From positions 1,550,001 through 1,614,000 of the forward strand of contig JAYQMD010000001.1 of assembly GCA_038143535.1 (NCBI GenBank): DNA of 64,000 nucleotides, in the 5' to 3' direction. The translations under genes and the position numbers were made by a program. Positions 46,005 through 54,920 of this stretch are shown here, one piece after another. Position 1 is the first letter of the stretch. Each line of letters opens with the position of its first letter. The notes beneath the pieces were generated by a model. The model was not told the origin of the DNA, searched no databases, and saw only the letters and a list, made by a program, of their open reading frames with translations. The DNA is from UBA7446 sp038143535 (GTDB lineage: Bacteria > Bacteroidota > Bacteroidia > Flavobacteriales > Flavobacteriaceae).

Positions 46005-47044
46005 TGGCAGCCAAACACATTATGGTGCTACGTTTCTCGGCTTTGGGCGATGTAGCCATGTGTATACCTGTGTTGCGGTGCTTGATTCAAGACTATCCTG
46101 AATTACGCCTAACGGTGGTGACTCGAAAACGCTTTGCCTCGCTTTTCGAAGAACTCCCAAATACTACCGTTTTTAGTCCTGATTTTGATGGGGCGCACAA
46201 AGGATTTGGCGGGCTCTGTCGTCTCTACAAAACATTAGCAGCAGCAAAACCCAACGCTATTGCCGATTTGCATAATGTGTTACGAACCAAAATACTCCGC
46301 AGCTATTTCACGCCCAAATTTTGGATACGAAAGGCCGTGCTTGACAAAGGCCGAAAAGCAAAAAAACAACTCACGAGACCACGCAAAAAAACCTTAGTCC
46401 CTTTGGTGCCACAAATTCACCGCTATGCCCAAGTATTTGAGCGGTTGGGTTTTCCAATCTCGCTAGACAACCACGAATTTCCACCAAAGCCACTATGTCC
46501 CAATACAGCAGCACTAAAGCCAGACCAAAACAAAAAGTGGATTGGCGTAGCTCCTTTTGCTGCCCATAAAGGCAAGCAATATCCCCTAGATCTCATGCAA
46601 AAGGTCGTTGCGTTTTTGCAACAAGACTACCAAGTTATTTTATTTGGTTTTGGGAGTGAAGAGCGTACACAACTAGACATTTGGGCAAAGGCCTATAAAA
46701 ATGCGGTAAACGCAACCAGTGTATATGCCTTTGACGCAGAATTGCGCCTTATCGCCCAACTCGATTTGATGATTTCCATGGATTCTGCCAATGGTCATTT
46801 GGCTGCCAATTACGGCCTGCCCATTATTAGTATTTGGGGTGCCACACATCCGTGTCTGGGCTTTGCGCCTTTTGGGCAAGCAGACTCCAATAGCCTAACC
46901 CCAGACCTCCAGCAATATCCTTTCTTGCCAACCTCTGTTTATGGCAACAAAATCCGTCGCGGCTATGAAGACGCCATGCGAACCATTGAACCTAAAACTG
47001 TCATCGAGTTAGCGCTTGAAATATTAAAAAATAATCAAGTGTAA
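46004..47044 (+). CDS. Glycosyltransferase family 9 (heptosyltransferase-like)
   Basis: A 346-aa GT9 enzyme. The N-terminus HIMVLRFSALGDVAMCIPVL is the acceptor-side Rossmann loop with the catalytic-type Asp of 'ALGDV'; the C-terminal donor domain carries KKWIGVAPFAAHKGKQYPLD, VILFGFGSEE, and DLMISMDSANGHLAANYGLP followed by ISIWGATHP. These match ADP-heptose:LPS heptosyltransferases. It is translationally coupled to DUF4254. Transfer of a heptose or related sugar to the lipid A core on the cytoplasmic face is the likely role; the exact sugar is not readable. Confidence 0.87.
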   Translation: MAAKHIMVLRFSALGDVAMCIPVLRCLIQDYPELRLTVVTRKRFASLFEELPNTTVFSPDFDGAHKGFGGLCRLYKTLAAAKPNAIADLHNVLRTKILRSYFTPKFWIRKAVLDKGRKAKKQLTRPRKKTLVPLVPQIHRYAQVFERLGFPISLDNHEFPPKPLCPNTAALKPDQNKKWIGVAPFAAHKGKQYPLDLMQKVVAFLQQDYQVILFGFGSEERTQLDIWAKAYKNAVNATSVYAFDAELRLIAQLDLMISMDSANGHLAANYGLPIISIWGATHPCLGFAPFGQADSNSLTPDLQQYPFLPTSVYGNKIRRGYEDAMRTIEPKTVIELALEILKNNQV

Positions 47045-47050
47045 AAAATA

Positions 47051-47058
47051 TATCTTTG
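47051..47058 (+). promoter_or_regulatory. Putative -7 box TATCTTTG before the DUF5687 gene
   Basis: Exact match to TAnnTTTG located 17 nt before the ATG at 47075; no well-placed -33 TTTG is seen. Confidence 0.4.
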
Positions 47059-47074
47059 CCTGAATCCGTTTTAA

Positions 47075-48544
47075 ATGTTTCAAAAACTCTTTTACCTACA
47101 GTGGAAGTCTTTTTTTAGAGCCGCTGGTGTTGCCTCCAAGCTTGCACAAAAAATCTTAATTGGTTTTGTTTGGGTCTATTTTGCTTTTGTTTTCACAGGG
47201 CTAGCGTTTATTGCCTTTTTTGCAGTGCAAGACGATTTAGGTCTTGACCCCTTGCCAACAGTAAGTGGGTTTCTCGTTTATGCCTTTGTGTTATGGGTTG
47301 TGATTCGGTATTTTATTCAAAAAATGCCCATGGTACATGTGCAGCCTTTACTAGCCTTGCCCATTGCGAAAAAAAATATTGTTCATTTTGGTTTGACAAA
47401 AAGCGTAATAAGTTTTTTTAACATTGTTAACCTCTTCTTTTTTGTCCCTTTCGGTGTAATTCTTTTAACGGAAGATTACAGCCTGTGGGGGGTTATCAGT
47501 TGGTGGGTGAGTATTGGTTGTGTGATTTTGGCAACCAATTTTGTAAACGTATTGCTCAACAGTCAAGATAGGTTGTTGCTATCTGTCGCCGGCGTTTTGT
47601 TTGGCTTGTTTGGCTTGCAGTATTACGAGATTTTTGACATCACTGCTTTTTCAAAGCCCATCTTTATGGCGCCCTATTACCAACCGCTTTGGGCCTTGGT
47701 TCCCATGGCACTTGTACTGTTTTCATACCGTTGGAGCTTTAAGCACTTTTTGAAGAAATTATACATGGACAGCGATCAGATGCGTCCAAAGAATGAAACG
47801 CAACGTGCCACCGACCTAAAGTGGTTGGATGGTTTTGGGCGTATATCATTTTTTCTAAAGAACGACATCCGATTAATTGTCCGTAACAAGCGCGCACGCA
47901 TGGCCGTTTGGATGGGGGTTGCCTTCTTGTTTTATGGGCTGATTTTTATGATGGATATATACGACTACCCCGTGACAAAGGTGTTTGTAGGAATTTTTGT
48001 TAGTGGGGGGTTTCTGTTCAGTTTCGGCCAGTTTGTTCCCAGTTGGGATAGTGGCTACTACCCGCTAATGATGACCCAAAACGTTCCTTACAAAGAATAT
48101 TTAAAATCAAAGTGGTGGTTAATCGTTGTGGGTACTTTAGTGAGCATTCCTTTAGCAAGCTTCTATATCTTTTTTAGTTGGGAAAGTTACTTGGCAATCA
48201 TAGCTGGTGGCATCTATAATATTGGTATAAATGCCCATATGGTACTGCTTTCCGGCGCCTACACAAGAACACCCATCGACCTCAACTCCATGCAGCGTGC
48301 CTTTGGCGATAAAAAATCTTTCAATGTGAAGACATTGCTTTTAAGCATTCCCAAAATACTACTCCCCATGTTTATTTTTTACATCGGAGTTTTGGTGCAC
48401 AGCAAGCTTATGGGCTTTGTACTAATAGGGATCGTTGGCATCTTGGGGTTTGCATTTAGAAACCTTGTTTTTGGTTGGATTGAAAAAGTCTACCAAGAAG
48501 AAAAATACGATACACTAGCTGCCTATAAACAAAAAAACACATGA
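47075..48544 (+). CDS. DUF5687 family membrane protein (ABC exporter permease partner)
   Basis: A 489-aa polytopic protein with about 11 predicted helices, for example ILIGFVWVYFAFVFTGLAFI, FLVYAFVLWVVIRYFI, SFFNIVNLFFFVPFGVILL and ILLPMFIFYIGVLV. N-terminal FQKLFYLQWKSFFRA and the helix pattern fit DUF5687, a Bacteroidota family encoded next to ABC ATPases. The downstream ATPase gene starts within its stop (ATGA, 48541-48544), so the two probably form a transporter. The substrate is unknown. Confidence 0.83.
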   Translation: MFQKLFYLQWKSFFRAAGVASKLAQKILIGFVWVYFAFVFTGLAFIAFFAVQDDLGLDPLPTVSGFLVYAFVLWVVIRYFIQKMPMVHVQPLLALPIAKKNIVHFGLTKSVISFFNIVNLFFFVPFGVILLTEDYSLWGVISWWVSIGCVILATNFVNVLLNSQDRLLLSVAGVLFGLFGLQYYEIFDITAFSKPIFMAPYYQPLWALVPMALVLFSYRWSFKHFLKKLYMDSDQMRPKNETQRATDLKWLDGFGRISFFLKNDIRLIVRNKRARMAVWMGVAFLFYGLIFMMDIYDYPVTKVFVGIFVSGGFLFSFGQFVPSWDSGYYPLMMTQNVPYKEYLKSKWWLIVVGTLVSIPLASFYIFFSWESYLAIIAGGIYNIGINAHMVLLSGAYTRTPIDLNSMQRAFGDKKSFNVKTLLLSIPKILLPMFIFYIGVLVHSKLMGFVLIGIVGILGFAFRNLVFGWIEKVYQEEKYDTLAAYKQKNT

Positions 48545-49242
48545 TTAATATTAACCTCCTTTCAAAAAAATACGGCGAGCAGACCGTGCTCGACATAGAA
48601 CTTCTAAACATTCCTAGTGGACAAACTTTTGGACTAGTAGGCAACAACGGTGCAGGAAAAACCACCCTCTTTAGTCTTATCTTAGATTTGATTGAACCCA
48701 CCACTGGCCAAGTAAAAAACAATGAAGTCGTGGTTTCAAAAAATGAGCGCTGGAAAACGCATACAGCTGCTTTTGTCGACGAGCAATTCCTTATTGGATA
48801 CCTTACCCCTGAGGAGTATTTTTATTTTGTGGGTGGCTTACGCAATATGAAAAAAGAAGCTGTTGATGCGGCTTTGAAACCTTACAAAGATTTTTTTCAC
48901 GGTGAAGTATTGGGACAAAAAAAGTATATCCGAGACCTGTCTAAAGGAAATCAAAAAAAAGTGGGTATTGTAGGGACGCTCTTATCCAACACCCCTTTGG
49001 TTATTTTGGATGAACCTTTTGCCAATCTAGACCCCACCACACAAATTCGCCTCAAAAAACTGTTGAAAGAAGAGGCAAGTGCAACGGGAAAAACATTTCT
49101 AATTTCCAGTCATGACCTGCAGCACATCACGGACGTTTGTGACCGAATTGTGGTCCTCAACAAAGGAAAAATAGTGCGTGATGAAAGAACATCTACCAAA
49201 ACACTTAAAGAACTTGAAGCTTTTTTTCAAGAGCAGCCTTAG
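48541..49242 (+). CDS. ABC transporter ATP-binding protein
   Basis: A 233-aa ATPase. Walker A is LVGNNGAGKTTLF, the Q-loop region reads AFVDEQFLIGYLTPEEYFYF, the signature is DLSKGNQKKVGIVGTLL, Walker B is LVILDEPFANLDP and the H-loop is ISSHDLQHI. It is translationally coupled to the DUF5687 permease-like protein and should energise it. The short C-terminal tail without an extra domain resembles drug or lipid exporters of the CcmA group. A weak AT-rich hairpin (49237-49258) follows the stop. Confidence 0.92.
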   Translation: MININLLSKKYGEQTVLDIELLNIPSGQTFGLVGNNGAGKTTLFSLILDLIEPTTGQVKNNEVVVSKNERWKTHTAAFVDEQFLIGYLTPEEYFYFVGGLRNMKKEAVDAALKPYKDFFHGEVLGQKKYIRDLSKGNQKKVGIVGTLLSNTPLVILDEPFANLDPTTQIRLKKLLKEEASATGKTFLISSHDLQHITDVCDRIVVLNKGKIVRDERTSTKTLKELEAFFQEQP

Positions 49243-49258
49243 TATATACATACTAAAG
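49237..49258 (+). terminator. Weak hairpin after the ABC transporter operon
   Basis: CCTTAGTAT and ATACTAAAG form a nine-base stem with one mismatch across a four-base loop, directly over the stop codon of the ATPase gene. No T-tract follows, so termination is doubtful. Confidence 0.25.
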
Positions 49259-49293
49259 CCTAATATTTTGAGTTTTTATCATAGGTTTACAAC

Positions 49294-51738
49294 ATGAGAA
49301 AATTCGTTCTTTTTTGTGCAGTTATTTTGGTCATTATTGGGTGTTCTACCAAAAAGGACGCTGCTATGAACCGCTTCTACCACCAAACGACTTCTAAATT
49401 TAACCCCCTATTCAACGGAGAAGAAGCGCTAAGATATGGGCTTTTAGACATCACCTTAAATCACAATGACAACTATTGGTTGCGCCTCCCTGTTGACCCT
49501 TATATCTTGCCAAAGGCATATGCGTCGGAAGAGGTGGCAACAAACGAGTTTTTTGACCGCGCACAAGACAAAGCGGTGCTTACGGTACAGAAACACTCTA
49601 TGCTGATCAAGGGTGAACAACGCAACAATCAAATTGCAAGGGCGTATTTATTGTTGGGCAAGGCACGCTATTATAACGGTAAATATCTTCAAGCCATTGA
49701 GGCCTTTACCTATTTGGTGAAAAATATGGCTGGTGATAATCTAGCTATTGAAGCGGAACTCTGGCGTTCGAAGAGCTATTTGGCTTTGGGGCAGCACGAT
49801 AGAGCAGCACGAGAGCTAATCAATATTGCCTTCTCTGGAACACTCAACAACGAACAATATGCCGTGAGTCAAGCGGCACTCGCAGATGCCTTGTTGAAAG
49901 AAGGAAAAGACAGCTTGGCTACTGAGCCATTAACAAAAGCTTTTGCTACAGAAAAATCAGCCTATAAAAGAGGGCGCTATGCCCATCTCTTGGGACAGCT
50001 TTATGAAGATCTAAATTACGCCGATTCTGCTATAGTTGCCTACCAGTATGTCTTGGATTTGAAACGTCGTCTTCCTCGTGAACTGTGGATTCACGCGCGA
50101 CTGGCACAACTCAAAAACAAACCACCAAAAGACGAAGAAACACTAAAAGCCTACAAGCGGTTGTTGCGAAGCGATGAAGACAGAAGGTTTAGAGATAAAA
50201 TTCACTATTTCTACGGAACCTACCTGCTTAAAGGCGCAGATACCATCAACGCAGAAACATCACTAAATGCATCGCTGCAAACCAAGACCAATGACACCTA
50301 TCTCAAGTCATTGATTTATGAGCAATTGGCGCTCAATCGTCTAGACCAAGTGGCTTTTGTCAAGGCAGGAGCATATTTAGACAGCACCCTTCAAAACCTT
50401 ACCGCAAAGACACGTCGTTACAGAAAAGTAGCCCGACAACGCAAAAAACTCGACGACATCATCACTTACGAAAAAACAATTACAGATATCGACAGCCTGC
50501 TGCTGCTCATGGATATGCCAGAGGAAGCCCAAAAAGCCGTTGTAGATGCCCATATCGAAAAGATCATTGCAGACAACGAAAAGGCTGAAGCCGAAGCCAA
50601 TGATGGGGCTGCTGGAAGCCTTACCACACTCGGGGATTTTTACTTTTACAACAGCCGTCAAGTAGCAAACGGAAAATCTCGCTTTCAACAAAACTGGGCA
50701 AATATAGCATTGGCCGATAACTGGAAGTATGACCCTTCAAAAAACATCACGACTGGAGAAGAAGTATCAGCATTTGAGGATGCTGACGAAGCCTTAGACC
50801 CTACCTTAGATCCAAAAACGTATTTATCTCAAATCCCACTCCCAGAAGCACGCGACAGCTTGCAACTCCTCCAAAACGAAGCTTATTACCAGGCGGGCTT
50901 AGCCTATAAAGAACAGTTTCTAATTAAGAACTTTGCCATTGACCGATTCAATTCGCTCATGGCTGCCAATCCAGCTGTGCGTTATATTCCGCCAACATTG
51001 TATCATATGTATGAACTATATGATGACAATCCCGCAGAGCAGAACAAATGGCGTTCTCGAATTCTAACAGCATATCCAGAAAGTGATTATGCCAAAATAA
51101 TACAAAACCCCGATGCGTTAGCACAAACATTAGCGGCCAATCAAGCGGCAATATGGGCTGCTAAAGAAAAGTTTAATAAGCAAGAATTTAAAGCTGTGAT
51201 TGAAGATAGTGAACGCTTTATTCCACAGCTTAGAGACAAAGAATTGCAAGCATCGTGGGCATTGCTTCGCGCCACATCTCTGGGCAGGCTCGATGGGTTA
51301 GAAGGCTACAAAAACGCGTTGACTTCTCTTGTGGAAACCTATCCAAAAACAGCGGGCGCCCAAAAAGCTCAAGCGCAACTTGATGGTTTTGACGTTTATA
51401 ACGATTTAGAATTGGGAGCGAGAGAAAAGGCGAAGCTTGTTATCATCAGAACTTCAGAGAATCGTGCGCAATCAGAAACGTACAAGGCTTGGCTTGAAGC
51501 TTGGTTCGCTGAGGAAGGAATTGAAGCCCTGTTACGTGTATCTATTGATGTATTTGATCGAGATGTTGAGACCTTGGTAGTTCACGGTTTCCTCTCGCTA
51601 AGAAGCGCAAAAGAAACAGCTGCTATTTTGCGCAAAAGAAACCCAAACTTGTTCACATCCAAAAATGTTGTAATTTTGGCGTCCCAATATCGTAATGCAT
51701 TTGTTAGTAAGCGACTAGAACAATTGGAAATTAAATAA
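49294..51738 (+). CDS. sprE: Gliding motility/T9SS lipoprotein SprE (PorW)
   Basis: An 814-aa lipoprotein with a lipobox at Cys17 (VILVIIGCSTKKDA). The segment MNRFYHQTTSKFNPLFNGEE followed by ALRYG and the long TPR-like series (IARAYLLLGKARYYNGKYLQ, AIEAFTYLVKN; AELWRSKSYLALGQHDRAAR; YAHLLGQLYEDLNYADSAI) are typical of SprE/PorW. The C-terminal part has further helical repeats and ends FVSKRLEQLEIK. In Flavobacterium johnsoniae and Porphyromonas gingivalis this protein is required for type IX secretion (and for gliding in the former). It therefore links to secretion of proteins like the giant adhesin in this window. The bactofilin starts 2 nt after its stop codon. Confidence 0.9.
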   Translation: MRKFVLFCAVILVIIGCSTKKDAAMNRFYHQTTSKFNPLFNGEEALRYGLLDITLNHNDNYWLRLPVDPYILPKAYASEEVATNEFFDRAQDKAVLTVQKHSMLIKGEQRNNQIARAYLLLGKARYYNGKYLQAIEAFTYLVKNMAGDNLAIEAELWRSKSYLALGQHDRAARELINIAFSGTLNNEQYAVSQAALADALLKEGKDSLATEPLTKAFATEKSAYKRGRYAHLLGQLYEDLNYADSAIVAYQYVLDLKRRLPRELWIHARLAQLKNKPPKDEETLKAYKRLLRSDEDRRFRDKIHYFYGTYLLKGADTINAETSLNASLQTKTNDTYLKSLIYEQLALNRLDQVAFVKAGAYLDSTLQNLTAKTRRYRKVARQRKKLDDIITYEKTITDIDSLLLLMDMPEEAQKAVVDAHIEKIIADNEKAEAEANDGAAGSLTTLGDFYFYNSRQVANGKSRFQQNWANIALADNWKYDPSKNITTGEEVSAFEDADEALDPTLDPKTYLSQIPLPEARDSLQLLQNEAYYQAGLAYKEQFLIKNFAIDRFNSLMAANPAVRYIPPTLYHMYELYDDNPAEQNKWRSRILTAYPESDYAKIIQNPDALAQTLAANQAAIWAAKEKFNKQEFKAVIEDSERFIPQLRDKELQASWALLRATSLGRLDGLEGYKNALTSLVETYPKTAGAQKAQAQLDGFDVYNDLELGAREKAKLVIIRTSENRAQSETYKAWLEAWFAEEGIEALLRVSIDVFDRDVETLVVHGFLSLRSAKETAAILRKRNPNLFTSKNVVILASQYRNAFVSKRLEQLEIK

Positions 51739-51739
51739 G

Positions 51740-52153
51740 ATGTTCTCAGACAAAAAACAAAAAAATATGGACTCAAAGAATAGTGTAAAAATCAACTTCA
51801 TTGAACCAAACACTAAAATTGTTGGTGAAATTGATTCAAAATCTGACTTTCGTATTGATGGTACGCTAGAAGGTAAAATAAATACTACAGGCCGTGTTGT
51901 CATTGGCAAAGAAGGAACTGTTAGTGGCGAAGTACACTGCGGGTATGCCGACGTCATAGGAAACTTTAACGGCAATTTACACGTGAATAGCTTACTCACC
52001 ATCAAGTCTGATGGCATCGTGGAAGGGCAGGTTACGGTAGGTAAACTGGCCGTTGAAGCTGGCGCCACACTAAACGCACAATGTAGCATGAAAGCTGCAT
52101 CGGTAAAGTCAATGGTTGATGAAAAATCCCCAAAAGCCGAAAAAACGGCCTAA
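51740..52153 (+). CDS. Bactofilin (polymer-forming cytoskeletal protein)
   Basis: A 137-aa bactofilin. The central right-handed beta-helix is visible as regularly spaced hydrophobic/Gly strands: KIVGEIDSKSDFRIDGTLEG, TTGRVVIGKEGTVSGEVHCG, ADVIGNFNGNLHVNSLLTIK and GIVEGQVTVGKLAVEAGATL, flanked by short unstructured tails ending SPKAEKTA. Bactofilins self-assemble without nucleotides and scaffold envelope or cell-shape machinery. A start at MDSKN (residue 10) is also possible. It overlaps the AtpZ/AtpI-like gene by 35 nt, forming a compact cluster from sprE to that gene. Confidence 0.9.
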   Translation: MFSDKKQKNMDSKNSVKINFIEPNTKIVGEIDSKSDFRIDGTLEGKINTTGRVVIGKEGTVSGEVHCGYADVIGNFNGNLHVNSLLTIKSDGIVEGQVTVGKLAVEAGATLNAQCSMKAASVKSMVDEKSPKAEKTA

Positions 52154-52337
52154 AACTTGGGCTGTCCTTTCGGGGCTAACCGTTCAAATGGGCGTAAGCC
52201 TATATCTTGCATCTATTGGTGGCAAAGCACTTGATTTACGCTGGGAAACTGGGAAAACCATGACCTTGATACTGCTCATGTTGGTGCTGGCACTTAACAT
52301 CTACGGACTGGTCAAATTCTTGAACCGATACGAATAG
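52119..52337 (+). CDS. AtpZ/AtpI-like F-ATPase accessory protein
   Basis: A 72-aa protein from the ATG at 52119 (a TTG one codon earlier is less likely). A basic N-terminus (MKNPQKPKKRPK) is followed by two membrane helices: AVLSGLTVQMGVSLYLASIG and TLILLMLVLALNIYGLVKFL. Small two-helix proteins of this kind are encoded just before ATP synthase operons and are thought to help c-ring assembly or carry Mg2+/Ca2+. It ends 165 nt before atpB. The start overlaps the bactofilin end by 35 nt. Confidence 0.8.
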   Translation: MKNPQKPKKRPKTWAVLSGLTVQMGVSLYLASIGGKALDLRWETGKTMTLILLMLVLALNIYGLVKFLNRYE

Positions 52338-52365
52338 CTTCCAATTGCTGTTTTTTTATCATAAA

Positions 52366-52399
52366 TTCTTTGTGGCTTAGGCAGCCTTCAAACAAAGAA
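52366..52399. promoter_or_regulatory. Long inverted repeat between the AtpZ/AtpI-like gene and atpB
   Basis: TTCTTTGT-GGCT (52366-52377) pairs with AGCC (52383-52386) and ACAAAGAA (52392-52399), giving an 8-bp outer and 4-bp inner stem with a five-base bulge. It could partly terminate upstream transcription or shape the atp leader. No T-tract follows. Confidence 0.35.
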
Positions 52400-52450
52400 G
52401 TACAGTTTAATTTTTCGCCGTATTATCTTTTTTTCTTGTAGCTAAAAGTG

Positions 52451-52458
52451 TACATTTG
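52451..52458 (+). promoter_or_regulatory. Putative -7 box TACATTTG of the atp operon
   Basis: Exact match to TAnnTTTG, 44 nt before the atpB start. A TTG occurs at 52436-52438, closer than the ideal -33 distance. Position between the AtpZ/AtpI-like gene and atpB supports a separate promoter for the synthase genes. Confidence 0.45.
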
Positions 52459-52502
52459 CTGCGTTTGAATTTCAACAAAACTTCAAGATAAAAGCAAAAC
52501 CA

Positions 52503-53579
52503 TTGAAAAGAGCACTTTTTGTATTTTTTACGCTTCTTTTAACAACCCACGCATTTGCCGTTTCTGATCACAAGGCTCCCGAAAAAAAGGGTTCGCTTAA
52601 GGATGAAATCAAAGCTTATATCCAACACCACTTAAAAGATTCTCACGATTTCTATTTAGGGTCTTACAAAGACGGTGACAAAAAAAAATACATTGGCTAC
52701 ATCGGCCTTCCCGTAATTCTTTGGGATAACGGGCTTGTATTATTTTCATCTGCCAAATTTAAACACGGTAAGGCAGTGGTATCAAAAGGGAATAGTCACT
52801 ACAAACTCTACCACGGAAAAATTTATAAGACCGATGAAGCGGGTACCATCAATTATGATGATGCGCATCATGCTGTCAATGAAAAACCGCTTGACCTCTC
52901 CATGACAAAAAGCGTTATGACCATGCTATTCACGGCAATGTTAATGTTCTTTTTGTTTCGTTCGTTAGCACAATCTTATGCTAAAAACGGAGGCGTTGCT
53001 GCTGGTATAGGTCGTTTCTTCGAGCCTATAATTTTGTATGTTCGTGACGACATTGCCATCCCCAATATTGGAGAAAAGCACCACGGTCGTTACATGAGCT
53101 TTTTGCTAACCGTATTTTTCTTTATTTGGTTTTTAAATCTTTTGGGGCTTACCCCACTTGGTATTAATGTGACTGGAAATATTGCCGTCACATTTGGATT
53201 GGCATTGCTTACCTTTTTATTGACCAATTTGACTGCCAACAAGAACTATTGGGCGCACATCTTTTGGATGCCAGGTGTCCCCATTCTTATGAAAATTCTC
53301 CTAATGCCCATTGAGCTTTTAGGTGTGATTATCAAACCGTTTTCGCTGTTGATCCGTTTGTATGCGAACATGCAGGCTGGACACATCGTATTGATGAGCC
53401 TTATTGGGCTTATGTTTATTTTTAACAATTGGCTGGGTAGCAGCTTGTCCTTTTTATTGGCTTTTGTTATTTCCATAATCGAATTATTAGTGGCCGCATT
53501 GCAGGCCTATATATTCACCATGCTATCGGCGCTCTATTTTGGGTTTGCCGTTGAAGAACATCATGATGAAGCGCATTAA
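52503..53579 (+). CDS. atpB: ATP synthase F0 subunit a
   Basis: A 358-aa subunit a that forms the proton half-channels against the c-ring. The start is a TTG at 52503; no in-frame ATG exists between the upstream stop TAA and this point, and it gives a good signal-like N-terminus (KRALFVFFTLLLTTHAFAV). A Bacteroidota-type extracytoplasmic N-terminal extension of about 130 residues precedes the helices. The catalytic Arg lies in LLIRLYANMQAGHIVLM, and the C-terminal helix has IELLVAALQAYIFTMLSALY. First gene of atpBEFHAG. Confidence 0.93.
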   Translation: MKRALFVFFTLLLTTHAFAVSDHKAPEKKGSLKDEIKAYIQHHLKDSHDFYLGSYKDGDKKKYIGYIGLPVILWDNGLVLFSSAKFKHGKAVVSKGNSHYKLYHGKIYKTDEAGTINYDDAHHAVNEKPLDLSMTKSVMTMLFTAMLMFFLFRSLAQSYAKNGGVAAGIGRFFEPIILYVRDDIAIPNIGEKHHGRYMSFLLTVFFFIWFLNLLGLTPLGINVTGNIAVTFGLALLTFLLTNLTANKNYWAHIFWMPGVPILMKILLMPIELLGVIIKPFSLLIRLYANMQAGHIVLMSLIGLMFIFNNWLGSSLSFLLAFVISIIELLVAALQAYIFTMLSALYFGFAVEEHHDEAH

Positions 53580-53609
53580 ACACAAACATTAACAATTAAA
53601 TATATACAC

Positions 53610-53801
53610 ATGGAAATTCCAGTAATCGTAGGTGCAGGTCTCGTCGTAATCGGCGTAGGTATGGGAATCGGTAGAGTCGGTGGTTCAGCTATGGAAGCTA
53701 TTGCTCGTCAACCTGAAGCATACGGGAAAATTCAAACAGCTATGTTGATTGCAGCCGCTCTTATTGAAGGGATTGGTTTTGCAGCACTATTTGCTGTATA
53801 G
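53610..53801 (+). CDS. atpE: ATP synthase F0 subunit c
   Basis: A 63-aa two-helix proteolipid. Helix 1 has the glycine-rich GAGLVVIGVGMGIGRVGGSA packing motif, the loop is ARQPE (Arg33-Gln34-Pro35) that contacts the central stalk, and helix 2 carries the ion-binding Glu53 in AALIEGIGF. Gly directly after the Glu, where sodium-binding c-subunits have Ser/Thr, suggests proton rather than sodium coupling. Shorter than the common 70-80 aa because the tails are minimal. Confidence 0.94.
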   Translation: MEIPVIVGAGLVVIGVGMGIGRVGGSAMEAIARQPEAYGKIQTAMLIAAALIEGIGFAALFAV

Positions 53802-53865
53802 TAAGAACACAAGTTTTAGATAAGCAGCGGCTAGGCTACTGCTTGTCTTACTTAAATATAACCCT

Positions 53866-54369
53866 ATGGAAAAATTATTAGGCGAATTTTCGTTTGGTTT
53901 GTTTATATGGCAAACTGCAATTGTGGTGGCACTTCTTTTAATGCTCCGCAAATTTGCATGGAAACCCATCCTAAACACCATTAACGAAAGAGAGGCGGGT
54001 ATTCGATCGGCTATGAAATCGGCTGAAAAGGCACGTGCAGAAATGCAAGACCTACAAGCTGACAATGAGCGTATTCTAAAGGAAGCCCGTGCAGAACGAG
54101 ACGGCTTGCTAAAAGAAGCGCGCGAGCTACGTCAAAAAATGATTGACAATGCCAAGGGCGAAGCTAAAGCTCAAGCGGAGCAACTTATTGCGCAAGCAAA
54201 AGAAGCAATTAAAAATGAAAAGCAGGTGGCCATTACTTCCCTCAAAAATGAAGTAGCGGATTTATCACTTCAAATTGCAGAAACGCTGACCAAAAAGCAG
54301 CTATCTTCGGACAAAAAGCAAACTGAATTGGTACAGAAGCTACTTAAAGGTGTAGATCTAAAAGCATGA
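53866..54369 (+). CDS. atpF: ATP synthase F0 subunit b
   Basis: A 167-aa peripheral-stalk subunit. One N-terminal membrane helix (SFGLFIWQTAIVVALLLMLR) continues into FAWKPILNTINEREAGIR and a long Lys/Glu/Ala coiled coil (KSAEKARAEMQDLQADNERI and onward) that dimerises and reaches the top of F1. It lies 64 nt after atpE and overlaps atpH by 4 nt (ATGA), so expression is coupled. Confidence 0.93.
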   Translation: MEKLLGEFSFGLFIWQTAIVVALLLMLRKFAWKPILNTINEREAGIRSAMKSAEKARAEMQDLQADNERILKEARAERDGLLKEARELRQKMIDNAKGEAKAQAEQLIAQAKEAIKNEKQVAITSLKNEVADLSLQIAETLTKKQLSSDKKQTELVQKLLKGVDLKA

Positions 54370-54920
54370 TAGGAACTAGAGCAGCATTGCGATATGCCAA
54401 AGCAGCCGTACAAAAGGCTATTGAAGATGACCAATTGGAAGCACTAGCCAAAGACATGGAAACGGTTTACGATACCGTACAGAGCAACCGTGACTTGGAA
54501 GCTGTTTTACAAAGCCCTGTAATTAGCAGTGATGTGAAGCACAGTACGCTTCAAGCTGTTTTTGCACAGTGCAGCGATGCCGGTAAGAACCTATTACGCC
54601 TTGTAGCTGAAAACAACCGCACGCACAACCTTGATGGCATTGCGCTTAAGGTTAAAGCGCTTTACCAAGACCATTTGGGATTGATTGAGGCAGTTGCTAC
54701 AACAGCAGTGCCCATTACCCCCGAATTGGAAAAAGAAATTTTGATTAAAGTGGCCACACTTACAGATAAGAAAGTGACCCTAGTCAACAAAGTAGACCCT
54801 ACCGTTATTGGTGGGTTTATACTAAGACTTGATGATATAGCCCTCAATGCGAGTGTTGCTCATCAACTCAATTCATTAAAACAAACGTTAAGTTCAAACG
54901 CAATATCATGGCAGAAGTAA
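54366..54920 (+). CDS. atpH: ATP synthase F1 subunit delta
   Basis: A 184-aa OSCP/delta subunit that joins the b-dimer to the alpha/beta head. N-terminal helices GTRAALRYAKAAVQKAIEDD and LEAVLQSPVISSDVKHSTLQ are typical; the C-terminal domain contains KKVTLVNKVDPTVIGGFILR (the conserved VDPxxxGG signature). It overlaps atpF by 4 nt and atpA by 13 nt. Confidence 0.93.
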   Translation: MIGTRAALRYAKAAVQKAIEDDQLEALAKDMETVYDTVQSNRDLEAVLQSPVISSDVKHSTLQAVFAQCSDAGKNLLRLVAENNRTHNLDGIALKVKALYQDHLGLIEAVATTAVPITPELEKEILIKVATLTDKKVTLVNKVDPTVIGGFILRLDDIALNASVAHQLNSLKQTLSSNAISWQK

